Source: Hwanghaeella grinnelliae
Lineage (GTDB): Bacteria > Pseudomonadota > Alphaproteobacteria > UBA8366 > Aestuariispiraceae
Reading direction: 5' to 3'
Length of the DNA stretch: 64,000 bases
Assembly: GCF_004005845.1 (NCBI RefSeq)
Contig: NZ_SADE01000003.1
Span: 744,001-808,000 of the forward strand
Every line of letters starts with the position of its first letter. Position 1 is the first letter of the stretch. Under the pieces are notes generated by a model. It was not told the origin of the DNA and did no database searches. It saw only the letters and a program-made list of their open reading frames with translations. Shown here one piece after another: positions 54,849 to 63,808 of the stretch. Position numbers and translations under genes: made by a program.

Positions 54849-54893
54849 TCCTAATCTGGGGGCCACAGGTTCGAATCCTGTCGGGCGCACCAA
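54849..54893 (+). repeat. Right attachment repeat (attR), tRNA-Arg 3' half
   Basis: A perfect 45-bp copy of 47108-47152 (anticodon through CCA plus AA). Only the 3' half of the tRNA is here, so it is not a functional gene; it marks the right boundary of the island. Confidence 0.92.
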
Positions 54894-55834
54894 ACCGTTC
54901 TACAAATCATAGAGGACGCTGCTCATCCGGCGGCATTTGATTGGTGAACGCTGCATCCGAAGTTACTTACTTTTGTGTGAAACGACTTTTGGGGCGAGTA
55001 GCCCCAAGATTCGTAGACGCCTTCTTCGGCAAAATTGGTGCGCGGAGACCGATAGGGGCAATGCCATTTTCACAGATGATTTCGCTTCGCGGACCTTCGA
55101 TTAAAGCGGGGGAGGCAGTCTCACACCTCACCAAGCGGGGCTCTTCGGTAGCGGAGTTTCTGCCCGACAGGGTGCTCGCCAGTATTCACTCTATGTATGG
55201 TTACCGCCATTCGCACCGTCTTTCGACGGTGCGGACAAGGGTGCGGGGATTCGGCGCTTGAACCGCGAGTAGATACGGGTGACCGAGGAGCACGACATCT
55301 TAAAAATGGGCACCGCGTCTTTCGCCATGAATTCGGCATGAGCGCGCCATTGTTCTGAGGGGTATGCCGAAAAAAGTGACATCCGCATTCGCCGCGCATG
55401 ATCGCTTGCTCTATTCGGATCCGGCGATGTGCCTCTGCTTTCGTATCCATCCGGTTGACCTCTATGCCTGCCTGTAGCCCGCCCCTAGCAAGCGGGCCTG
55501 AAAGGACTCCCGGCAGACCGCGATGCTACTGAAGGGCTGGACCGTGGGTGGCCAGGATCAAAATCGAGATCGGCTACAAACAGCGACCGAAGCCCAATTC
55601 GGGCGCACCACTTCCTTCATGTAAAAAAAGCGCGTTAAGGAACGCACCATCAAACACCACCGCTTGAACCATCAGCGGCAAGCCGCGTAACATCATCCGA
55701 GTTGAGCCAATAATTGTGTACGATCGCACAACCAACTGGCCCATATATCCTGACGACGAACACCAATCATCTCCGCAAATTGCTCGCACCAAAGCTAGTG
55801 CGCACGCTTGCATTTCAGAACGATCGGAAAAGAA
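54894..55834. other. Decayed region right of the island
   Basis: About 0.94 kb with no credible gene; short frames on both strands shift and lack ribosome sites. It contains a perfect hairpin CGCACCGTC-TTTC-GACGGTGCG (55212-55233) and TCGGGCGCACCA at 55599-55610, a 12-base match to the tRNA-Arg 3' end that could be an older, decayed att copy. Confidence 0.5.
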
Positions 55835-58126
55835 ATGACCACTGAGGCAATCGCAACAGTAAAAGCGCTTTGGCGCTATCCATTGAGCTCCGCTGGCGGC
55901 GAGCGTCTAGAAACATTGCAAATTGCTTCTTCGGGTCCGGTTGGCGATCGTATGTTCGGTCTGTTTGATGACGCGACCGGCGAAATCGTTTTCCCCGCCA
56001 AGCAACGGCACTGGAACGGCGTTGCGACGATTTCGGCAAAACTCATCGATGATGTACTGATGATATCAACGGATGAAACGTCATGGCACAAACCCGCCGA
56101 CCCCGCGGCGAAAACGGCGACCAAGGAGATTTTTGGCCGTGAGGTATCAGCGGTCAAATATGGCGCCGATCTAGGCAATTCCCCGGCATCTCCGAGATAC
56201 GCGCATAGCCCTATTCATTTGTTAAGTACACAGGCGCTAAATGCATTGAAACGGTTGCTTCCGGATAGCGTCATCGATGAGCGGCGCTTTCGGCCCAACA
56301 TTCTTGCTGATTTTGGGCTAGAGGAAATTGCCGGCGAACCTCCTGAATACCAGTTACTGGGCAAAGAGTTTCGAATTGGCGATGTCACTCTAAGAGGCAC
56401 TCGGCCTTGCGGACGATGCGGCTTTACGACGTTGAAGCAGATCGGCCTACCGGAAGATCGCGACGTTCTTCGAACGTTGATGAGCAGCTTTGACCAGGAT
56501 TTCGGTATTTATTGCGAGGTTGTGGAGCCTGGCGAGATTCATATCAGCGACCGCCTCGCCCGCCAGAGTGTGGACACGGCCAAGGCAAAAATCATCATTG
56601 TCGGGGCGGGACAAGCGGGCGCCATGGCGGCGCGCAGCCTTCGGGAGTTGGGACATACAGGCCCAATCACGATTTTTGGTGACGAGCGACATATGCCATA
56701 TGAGCGGCCGCCATTGACGAAGCCACGCAGTGGCACTGCAGCGCAATCCAAGTTGGACACCATTTTATCTGGAGATCAGGCCGAGGCGCTTGATATCAAA
56801 GTTGGCCTCTGTGAGACAGTGGTTTCAATTGACCGCAGTTCAGGTTCGGTCGAAACCGCAAGCGGTGCAAAGCATCCCTATGATCGTCTCATAATTTCAA
56901 CCGGAGGAAACCCGCGCCATTTGCCTGGCCTGAGCCGCGGTTATAGTCATATCCATGCGATCCGCACGATAGACGACGCACGCAACCTAGGTTTTTCGCT
57001 TCAAACCGCCAAGCGCATTTTCGTTTTAGGTGCTGGCTGGCTGGGTCTTGAAATTGCAGCGATGGCTCGCGGGTCGGGCATTGACGTCGATGTTTTTGAT
57101 CGTGAAACCTATCCCTGCTCAAGAGTCTTGCCGGAGGACGTCGGTGACTTCATTGCTGCGGTTCACGTGGAGCACGGTGTCAATTTCCATTTGGGGAGCG
57201 AGCCAAACTTCGTCGAATGTCCCGATGGAGTGGAAGCGACAATCGACGGCAACTCAAAGCGCGCCGATCTCCTCGTGTCGTGTATCGGCATTTATGCTAA
57301 CGATCATTTGGCGCGGCTCGCTGGCCTCGACTGTGACAATGGTATCCTTACCGATCGCAACGGCGCGACGTCGGATCCGAAGATCTTTGCCATCGGCGAT
57401 GTCTCTAGACAACGCGATGCACGCCATCCGCAAGGTCTTCGCTTGGAGAGTTGGCAAAACGCCAACGAACAGGCAGGCCGGGCCGCGCGGGCTATCATGG
57501 GCTTGGAGCAGGCACCTGTCGCAGCGCCCAGCTTTTGGTCAGATCAATATGATTTGAGAATCCAGATTGCGGGCCTGCCCGACCCGCACGCCATTCTGAA
57601 ATCGGTCGACGGCGATGCGAAGCCTCTCTGGCGGTTCGAGGATTTCATAGTGGGCATCAATCGGCCCAAGGAAGTTCGGCAGTATTCACTTAAATCAGAG
57701 TCACAACAGGTCGAAACAACACCGACCGCCGAACCGGTAGCCGGCACGTCAGGTGTTGCCGGCACCACAGAAACGTACGCCACCGAAAACAGGAGGATCA
57801 CACGGCTCGTCTTGGGAGGGCGCGATATGCTGGAAGACGGCGAGATCAGACGTGTTGCCATCGACTCTGTCGGTACGCTGGCGCTCGTTAGGCAGGGTGA
57901 AAACTATTACGCAATTGAGGACCGATGCCCACACGCGGATGCTTCCTTGTCGGAAGGCTTCATTGAAGAAGAAAGAATTGTTTGCCCCGTTCACTTTGCT
58001 GAGTTCGACTTGGTTACCGGGAACACAACAAACGCACCGAAAGGATGCCCGAACGCTAAAACATACCATGTTGAGCCAGAGGGTGATCTCCTTTTTCTTC
58101 ACGTCCCAAGTTCGGGTAATGACTAG
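55835..58126 (+). CDS. MOSC - FAD/NAD oxidoreductase - Rieske fusion protein
   Basis: 763 residues from the ATG at 55835. Three domains: residues 1-245, a YcbX-like N-terminal barrel plus MOSC domain with the molybdenum-type cysteine site RPCGRC (Cys192); residues 250-630, a pyridine-nucleotide-disulfide type flavoprotein with GAGQAG at 257-262 and a second Rossmann VLGAGWLGLEIAAMA; residues about 665-763, a Rieske 2Fe-2S domain with Cys698, His700, Cys717 and His720 (CPHAD, CPVH). The parts could pass electrons from NAD(P)H through FAD and Rieske to molybdenum, as mARC/YcbX systems do with separate proteins to reduce N-hydroxylated compounds. Substrate inferred only. Confidence 0.8.
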   Translation: MTTEAIATVKALWRYPLSSAGGERLETLQIASSGPVGDRMFGLFDDATGEIVFPAKQRHWNGVATISAKLIDDVLMISTDETSWHKPADPAAKTATKEIFGREVSAVKYGADLGNSPASPRYAHSPIHLLSTQALNALKRLLPDSVIDERRFRPNILADFGLEEIAGEPPEYQLLGKEFRIGDVTLRGTRPCGRCGFTTLKQIGLPEDRDVLRTLMSSFDQDFGIYCEVVEPGEIHISDRLARQSVDTAKAKIIIVGAGQAGAMAARSLRELGHTGPITIFGDERHMPYERPPLTKPRSGTAAQSKLDTILSGDQAEALDIKVGLCETVVSIDRSSGSVETASGAKHPYDRLIISTGGNPRHLPGLSRGYSHIHAIRTIDDARNLGFSLQTAKRIFVLGAGWLGLEIAAMARGSGIDVDVFDRETYPCSRVLPEDVGDFIAAVHVEHGVNFHLGSEPNFVECPDGVEATIDGNSKRADLLVSCIGIYANDHLARLAGLDCDNGILTDRNGATSDPKIFAIGDVSRQRDARHPQGLRLESWQNANEQAGRAARAIMGLEQAPVAAPSFWSDQYDLRIQIAGLPDPHAILKSVDGDAKPLWRFEDFIVGINRPKEVRQYSLKSESQQVETTPTAEPVAGTSGVAGTTETYATENRRITRLVLGGRDMLEDGEIRRVAIDSVGTLALVRQGENYYAIEDRCPHADASLSEGFIEEERIVCPVHFAEFDLVTGNTTNAPKGCPNAKTYHVEPEGDLLFLHVPSSGND

Positions 58127-58536
58127 TTTCTCCGACTGTTATGTGAAGAGTCTTCCCCGTTCGCACTCATGGAACATGCTTGAGGTAACCGCGTAACAAC
58201 GGATTTGCGGCTTATGATATAGACCGGCAGGGGAACGGAGATAATGCAGATATCCGTGACCGAGACGCCGACAGCCGAACAATCGGCCCTTGGCATCCAA
58301 CGCAAGATGCGGATGCCGCGCAAACCAACCGTCCCGGGTAAAGCCGTCAAATTTTGTCGCGCGCCGCGTCGATCTGCAGCCACGTGGAGCACAAAGGCCC
58401 CATCGTTTAGGACAAAATTGACGGCATTGGCGCCTCGATATCCGTATGGGTCCGCTAGCCTGAGCGCCTTTGCTCACCCAAGCGACGAGTCGGGACTTTC
58501 ATTCCTCCACGACCATCGCTAGCAGCAAAGACAACA
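58127..58536. other. Intergenic region, no gene called
   Basis: 410 bp between the fusion protein and a convergent oxidase. Short open frames exist on both strands but have no ribosome site or clear family. A minus-strand frame (58139-58477) contains DGWF and GRLFG-like words that faintly recall AMP-binding enzymes; I do not rely on it. Confidence 0.4.
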
Positions 58537-59862
58537 TTAGAATTCAGAAACCTCGATCCGTTCACCCCGCGTAAAGCGTGAAAGCCGGTAGGGCTGTGGA
58601 TCGACGATGGGTTCTTGCCCCGTGGCGATATCGGCGACCAAATGAGCCGCGCCAGGACCAATGCCAAAGCCGTGCCCGCTAAATCCCGCGGCCAGGATAA
58701 GTCCTGACATTTTTGGAACTTCCCCGATCACCGGCACACCGTCGGGCGTGCTGTCGACAAAACCGGCCCAACTGGCGACGGTCGGCAGTGATTTCAGCGC
58801 CGGGATAAGCGCGGCGGCGCGTTTCAAAGTAAGCCTCACGGTCTTCGAGTCCGGGGTCGGATCAAGAATGCGCATCTCCTCCATCGGCGTTGGCCGGTCT
58901 AGCCGCCATCGTGACAGCCCCTCGTGTCCGGATCGCAGGCCCTGCAACCCACCCGGCGACAGATTGCGCCACCGCCGCATGAACATCGGCAGGAATTGAA
59001 ACTGAAATCTCAGGAACTGCGCTGTCGGATCAACCTTGGCGCGGCCGCTGATCGCCAATGTGTGACAACCGCTGCCGCGGTGCGTGATAGAAATGGATTT
59101 GCTGTAGAAGGCATCCGGCAGTTTTAGTGGACCGGTTCCGACCGCAAGTATGGTCTGGCGGACTGACGCCTGCGGGAAGCGGATGCCAAGCTGCCTACAG
59201 AAAGACGACGCCCAGGCGCCCCCCGCCTGTACAACCATCGGCGTGCGTATGGTGCCCCTCTCCGTTACGACAGCGCTCACCGCGCCCCCTGTCGTCTCAA
59301 TGCCTCGTGCCGCGCAAGCCTGATGAACAGTCCCGCCAAGCGCCATCAGCGCCTTGGCCACCGCGGGGACTGCCAGCCCCGGATTGGCGATTCCATCCAT
59401 CTGCGACAGAACCCCGCCCTTCCAGCCTTGGCCAGTGAAGCTGCCTCGTTGCGTGGCTTCTTCACCGGTCAGCATCTGCGTCTTGACGCCAACTGAGCGC
59501 GCGAACTCGCCCCAGCGCGCCCAGGTATCGAGTTCCTCCTCATTATTGCTGACGTAAAAGAGACCGCATCGGCGAAAGCCGGTATCCTCACCACTCTCGT
59601 TTCCGAACTGTTCCCAAAGGTCGAGAGCCTTCGTCGCAAGCGGCAGTTCGCGGGCGTCGCGGTTCTGCTGTCGACACCAACCCCAGTTTCGGCTCGATTG
59701 TTCGCCACCGACAACGCCCTTTTCCAGCAACGCAACCTTTAGCCCGCGCTTGGCCAGATAGTAGGCCGTGAAGGCACCGATGACGCCGCCGCCGATTACA
59801 ACGGCATCGGCCTCGTCCGGCAATGTTGGTGTGGAAGCGATGAAACTCAATGGGGCGGGCAT
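58537..59862 (-). CDS. FAD-dependent oxidoreductase (DAO family)
   Basis: 441 residues. N-terminal ADAVVIGGGVIGAFTAYYLA binds FAD; EKGVVGGEQSSRNWGWCRQQ and the C-terminal WAGFVDSTPDGVPVIGEVP, AGFSGHGFGIGPGAA are D-amino-acid-oxidase-family blocks. It oxidises an amine or amino acid in the cytoplasm. It is the last gene of a minus-strand cluster with an aldehyde dehydrogenase and a second oxidase, 27 bp after the aldehyde dehydrogenase. The substrate is unknown. Confidence 0.85.
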   Translation of the reverse strand: MPAPLSFIASTPTLPDEADAVVIGGGVIGAFTAYYLAKRGLKVALLEKGVVGGEQSSRNWGWCRQQNRDARELPLATKALDLWEQFGNESGEDTGFRRCGLFYVSNNEEELDTWARWGEFARSVGVKTQMLTGEEATQRGSFTGQGWKGGVLSQMDGIANPGLAVPAVAKALMALGGTVHQACAARGIETTGGAVSAVVTERGTIRTPMVVQAGGAWASSFCRQLGIRFPQASVRQTILAVGTGPLKLPDAFYSKSISITHRGSGCHTLAISGRAKVDPTAQFLRFQFQFLPMFMRRWRNLSPGGLQGLRSGHEGLSRWRLDRPTPMEEMRILDPTPDSKTVRLTLKRAAALIPALKSLPTVASWAGFVDSTPDGVPVIGEVPKMSGLILAAGFSGHGFGIGPGAAHLVADIATGQEPIVDPQPYRLSRFTRGERIEVSEF

Positions 59863-59889
59863 GATACTGATCTCCTGTGAACGGAAGTG

Positions 59890-61344
59890 TCAGGCAAAGC
59901 CGAGGATGGATTTGACCTCGAGGTACTCCAACATACCCTTGAGGCCGTATTCGCGACCGTTACCTGACTGCTTGAAACCGCCGAACGGCGCGTGGGGATC
60001 CCAAGCGGGATAATTGAGATGCACTTGGCCTGCGCGGATTTGTGACGCCACGTCTTTGACAATTTCCATGTCGTTGCCTTGCACATGCGCACCAAGGCCA
60101 TAGACGGTGTCGTTGGCGATAGTGATGGCCTCCTCCACAGTCTCGTAAGGGATGATGCAGAGGACCGGGCCGAAAATTTCCTCCTGGGCAATACGCATAT
60201 CTGAGCGGACTTCCGAAAAAATCGTCGGTTTGACGTAGAAGCCGGTGCTCATACCCTCAGGCCGTCCCGGACCACCAGTGACGAGTTTGGCGCCTTCGGA
60301 AATACCAACGCCGATCATGGTCTGAACGCGGTCGAATTGCGCTCCGTTGGCAATGGCGCCATGGGTGCTTGTCTCCGACAAAGGATCGCCGACAACGACC
60401 TCCGCGGCAGCTCGTTTTGCGAACTCCTCGACACCGGAAAGAAGCGCGTGTGGCACAATCATGCGCGTCGGTGCGCTGCAGGACTGGCCGAGATTGCGGA
60501 AGGCAGCAGCGACCCCCAGGGAGACGGCACGGTCTAAATCGGCATCTGGTAGGATCACGTTCGGCGACTTACCGCCCAGTTCCTGTGCGACGCGTTTCAC
60601 CGTCGGCGCCGCTGCCTGGGCCACGGCAATGCCCGCGCGGGTGGAGCCGGTAATGGAAATCATGTCGACGTCACGATGGGAGGCAAGACCACTACCCACA
60701 CCTGTTCCGTCACCATTTACCAGGTTAAAGACACCGGCCGGAAAGCCGGCGTCTTCGATCGCCTCGGCAAACAACAAGGCGCTCAAGGGCGATAGTTCAC
60801 TTGGCTTCAACACCATCGTGCAACCTGCGGCAAGCGCCGGCGCCACCTTTGCGGTGATCTGGTAGAGCGGCCAATTCCACGGCGTAATCAACGCACAAAC
60901 GCCAATCGCTTCGTGGGTGATTGCGGTATGACCATGTTGCCTGACAAACGAAAACGCCGCGACGACATCCCGGGCAGCGTTCACATGGGCAATCGCCAAT
61001 GGCACCTGCGTGCTTCGTGCATATTCTAAGGCCGCGCCCATTTCGAGGGTCAGGCACTGGGCAAAACGCTCACTGCGAGCATCGATCAGCGCCGCAAGGC
61101 GTTCAAGCAGCTCTGCGCGATTGTCCGGCGAGGTGCGGCTCCAGCCGGGGAAGGCCCTACGTGCTGCGGAGACAGCCGCGTCTACGTCCTCACCGTTTCC
61201 AAGCGGAAAACGGCAAACCTCCTCCTCCGTCGCCGGATTGACCACAGTGCCGTGGGTCGTACCCTTCGGCTCTCGCCATTCGCCGTCGATGAAGAACCTG
61301 TTCAGATGGCCGTTCCGGATCAGGTGTTCGAGAGGAGCGGTCAT
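59890..61344 (-). CDS. Aldehyde dehydrogenase
   Basis: 484 residues from the ATG at 61344, which overlaps the upstream oxidase stop (ATGA); a longer reading to 61443 runs into that gene. ALDH motifs: ITPWNWPLYQ, Glu in QELGGKSPNVIL, catalytic Cys in NLGQSCSAPTRM, and EEIFGPVLCIIPY. It oxidises an aldehyde with NAD(P)+, likely the product of the neighbouring amine oxidases. Confidence 0.92.
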   Translation of the reverse strand: MTAPLEHLIRNGHLNRFFIDGEWREPKGTTHGTVVNPATEEEVCRFPLGNGEDVDAAVSAARRAFPGWSRTSPDNRAELLERLAALIDARSERFAQCLTLEMGAALEYARSTQVPLAIAHVNAARDVVAAFSFVRQHGHTAITHEAIGVCALITPWNWPLYQITAKVAPALAAGCTMVLKPSELSPLSALLFAEAIEDAGFPAGVFNLVNGDGTGVGSGLASHRDVDMISITGSTRAGIAVAQAAAPTVKRVAQELGGKSPNVILPDADLDRAVSLGVAAAFRNLGQSCSAPTRMIVPHALLSGVEEFAKRAAAEVVVGDPLSETSTHGAIANGAQFDRVQTMIGVGISEGAKLVTGGPGRPEGMSTGFYVKPTIFSEVRSDMRIAQEEIFGPVLCIIPYETVEEAITIANDTVYGLGAHVQGNDMEIVKDVASQIRAGQVHLNYPAWDPHAPFGGFKQSGNGREYGLKGMLEYLEVKSILGFA

Positions 61345-62615
61345 GTCACCAAATCCTTCATTCGATAGTAGGCGCCGAGGACCGGCAGGAACCAGGGTCG
61401 GCCGAAATAGCCCGGGATCGCGGGCCAATCGAAATCCTTCCAAGGGTTCAGATACGGGCGGCCGTCCATGACATCCGCCATGACACCGCCCATCAGTGTC
61501 GCCATTTGGGTGCCATGCCCGCTATAGCCCATTGAGTAATATATGCCGTTTCGTTCTCCGGCTCTGGGAAGACGGTCACGGGTCATATCCACCAATCCAC
61601 CCCAGCAGTAATCAACCCGTGTGTTGGCGAGCTCCGGGAATACATCCGCCATAGCCGCTTTCAGGATCCGACCGCTCTTCTCATCTGATTGAGGATTGCT
61701 TCCTGCAAACCTGGCACGTCCCCCGAACAGCAAGCGATTGTCCGGCGTCAACCGCCAATAGACGACGAGGTTGCGTGTATCGACGACGTTGCGGCCTGTT
61801 GGCATGAGGCGGGCGACCTGCGCGGGTGACAACGGCTCCGTCACAATCAGGAAGGCACCGATCGGCACGATGCGACGCCGGATCCATCCAAGTGGACCGA
61901 CCTGAGAGATACCGCTCGCCAGCAAGACCTGACGCGCGTGGATCCTGCCCTTGGGTGTCTCAACCGCATGGCCACGGTCAACCTCTCGCAGAGCCATGGC
62001 GGGGGCATATTCATATACATCGGCACCACGCCGTGCGGCCGCGGTTGCCAGCCCCCGGACATAACGGCCAACATGCATGTTGGCGCTCTTTGGAAAGAGC
62101 AGCCCGCCGTAATATCGGTCCGTCCCTACTTCGCTGTGCAGATCGGCCCGGTCGATCAATCGTGTTTCGGGATCGACGTTCGCCGCCAAAAGTTCCTGGC
62201 TGCGCGCCAGCATGTCGTAGTGCTCGGGTTTGGCAGCAAGCTTAAGCTTGCCGACGCGCGCGAAGCTGCAGTCGATCCCTTCCTCCTGCACCAATCGCTC
62301 AACCATATCGACGCCGGCGTCAAAGGCTTTGTATATAGCATTCGCTTTTTCCTGACCGAACCTGTCGGTCATGACAGCATAATTCTGCGCAAAGCCGTTG
62401 TTGCACATGCCGCCATTGCGCCCGGATGCCGCATTGCCGATCGTTGTGGCTTCGAGCAGCGCGACACGGGCGCCTTTCTTTGCAAGGGCCAGCGCAGCGG
62501 AAGATCCGGTCAGACCGCCGCCTATCACGGCCACGTCATAGCGGCCTTCGAGAGGGGTGGAAGCGCTTTGATTGAACGGCTCGGACGTGTCCAGCCAATA
62601 AGAGGCAAGTTTCAT
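61341..62615 (-). CDS. FAD-dependent oxidase, PuuB/DAO type
   Basis: 424 residues from the ATG at 62615. FAD motif YDVAVIGGGLTGSSAALALA, the GNAASGRNGGMCNNGFAQ block and the C-terminal GYSGHGTQMATLMGGVMAD put it in the gamma-glutamylputrescine oxidase-like DAO group. An amine or amino acid substrate is likely. It starts 4 bp after the PLP enzyme and overlaps the aldehyde dehydrogenase by 4 bp, so it forms the middle of an operon. Confidence 0.86.
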   Translation of the reverse strand: MKLASYWLDTSEPFNQSASTPLEGRYDVAVIGGGLTGSSAALALAKKGARVALLEATTIGNAASGRNGGMCNNGFAQNYAVMTDRFGQEKANAIYKAFDAGVDMVERLVQEEGIDCSFARVGKLKLAAKPEHYDMLARSQELLAANVDPETRLIDRADLHSEVGTDRYYGGLLFPKSANMHVGRYVRGLATAAARRGADVYEYAPAMALREVDRGHAVETPKGRIHARQVLLASGISQVGPLGWIRRRIVPIGAFLIVTEPLSPAQVARLMPTGRNVVDTRNLVVYWRLTPDNRLLFGGRARFAGSNPQSDEKSGRILKAAMADVFPELANTRVDYCWGGLVDMTRDRLPRAGERNGIYYSMGYSGHGTQMATLMGGVMADVMDGRPYLNPWKDFDWPAIPGYFGRPWFLPVLGAYYRMKDLVT

Positions 62616-62619
62616 TTCT

Positions 62620-63789
62620 TCACCAACCACGAATCCTCTCCCAGCGAGCCTCAATCCTGGGTCTCTCGCCATCGACGACGCTATAGAAATCATGTTGGCC
62701 GGCCATTGCGCAGGCGTGATTGGGTAGGATCCGGACCCGCGTGCCGACCGGAAGATCAGGCATACTCTTGCCGGAACCGCAGCGCATCGAGAGGATGCCA
62801 TGCTCCTGGCTGGCCTGGGATACGATTACGTCTTCAAGCACACGCCCCTTTTCGTCGCAAACCAGGCCGTAACCCTGGTCGACCTTCTGACTTGCGGTTC
62901 CGCGATCGCGGGAAAGCGCCATCCAGCCCGCATCGATCAACACCCATCCCTTTTCCGGTTTCACACCAACCACCGTGGCCAGGGTAGTGATCGCGATATC
63001 ATCGACCGTGCAGACGCCGACCCCGTGCTGGACGAGGTCGAAGAACATGTAAACGCCAGCGCGAAGTTCCGTGATACCTTCCAGACTCTTCGCGAAATGC
63101 GCTGTCGGGGTCGATCCGATGCTCACGATGGGGCAAGCATGACCGCGGGCGCGTAGGGTCTCGGCGGCAGCCACGGCGGCCTGACGCTCGTTCTCGGCTG
63201 CTTTCACCAACGCATCAGGCGAACTTAAACTATAGGACTCGCCAGCATGAGCGAGGATCCCGACCAGATTAGCGCCTGCGGCAACGATCCTGTCCGCCAC
63301 CTCAAGCAACTTGGGATCGTCCGGCTTCAGGCCTCCACGATGATCATCGCAATCCAACTCAATAAAGGCAGAAGGCGTAACGCCGGTGGCCTCGCGCACA
63401 TCAGCCAGGGCATCCGCCTGCTCGACCGTGTCGAGCAACAGCTTTAGATCGACGCCCGTGCGTCGGCAAATCTCCATGGCACGCAGAGCCGAAGCCGGCG
63501 ACATACCGACAGCATAGGTGATGTCACGATAGCCGTGGTCAGCGAAATATTCCGCCTCGGCGATGGTTGAAACCGTGATCGGGCCGGGTCCGTCGGGGAA
63601 AACATGCCGGCCGACATCGACGCTTTTCGCTGTCTTCATATGCGGCCGCAACACCACGCCGAGGTCTTCTGCGCGGGCGGCCAAGCGCCGGACATTACGT
63701 TCCAACCTTTCCCGGTCGAGAAGCAGCGTCGGGGTGATCAGATCATCGAGCATGGTGGCCGTTTTGCGCTCGTCTGCGTTCGTCTTCAT
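62620..63789 (-). CDS. DSD1-family PLP enzyme (D-serine dehydratase/D-threonine aldolase-like)
   Basis: 389 residues from the ATG at 63789 (AAGGA upstream); a TTG at 63816 would overlap the GNAT stop, and MLDDLITPTLLLDRERL (63753) is where family similarity begins. PLP lysine in RPHMKTAKS; C-terminal LPNHACAMAGQHD gives the His/Cys zinc-type site. It is a paralogue of 27102-28229. Set in an operon with two oxidases and an aldehyde dehydrogenase, so probably part of breakdown of a D- or beta-hydroxy amino acid. Confidence 0.85.
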   Translation of the reverse strand: MKTNADERKTATMLDDLITPTLLLDRERLERNVRRLAARAEDLGVVLRPHMKTAKSVDVGRHVFPDGPGPITVSTIAEAEYFADHGYRDITYAVGMSPASALRAMEICRRTGVDLKLLLDTVEQADALADVREATGVTPSAFIELDCDDHRGGLKPDDPKLLEVADRIVAAGANLVGILAHAGESYSLSSPDALVKAAENERQAAVAAAETLRARGHACPIVSIGSTPTAHFAKSLEGITELRAGVYMFFDLVQHGVGVCTVDDIAITTLATVVGVKPEKGWVLIDAGWMALSRDRGTASQKVDQGYGLVCDEKGRVLEDVIVSQASQEHGILSMRCGSGKSMPDLPVGTRVRILPNHACAMAGQHDFYSVVDGERPRIEARWERIRGW

Positions 63790-63808
63790 CTGCCGATAAT
63801 CCTTATCC

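Larger units (their letters stand above)
47108..54893. mobile_element. RNA-repair genomic island in tRNA-Arg, no integrase
   Basis: Bounded by the perfect 45-bp direct repeat of the tRNA-Arg 3' half. Contents: rtcA, rlaP-like gene, rtcB, five Y-RNA-like genes, rsr and rtcR, all of one functional system. The tRNA is left intact at the left end. Only 108 bp (left) and 278 bp (right) separate the att repeats from rtcA and rtcR, so there is no room for an integrase; mobilisation in trans, or loss of the integrase, is implied. Confidence 0.85.

Noticed and set aside
54849-54893. A second tRNA-Arg gene
   Set aside because: Only the 3' half is present; there is no D arm or 5' acceptor strand. It is the attR repeat.
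54941-55450. Open frames of 106 and 109 codons to the right of the island
   Set aside because: They overlap each other on opposite strands, lack ribosome sites and match no family I know; the region looks decayed.
58139-58477. 112-codon minus-strand frame that faintly recalls an AMP-binding enzyme
   Set aside because: Only two short words fit, with no catalytic motif and no ribosome site.
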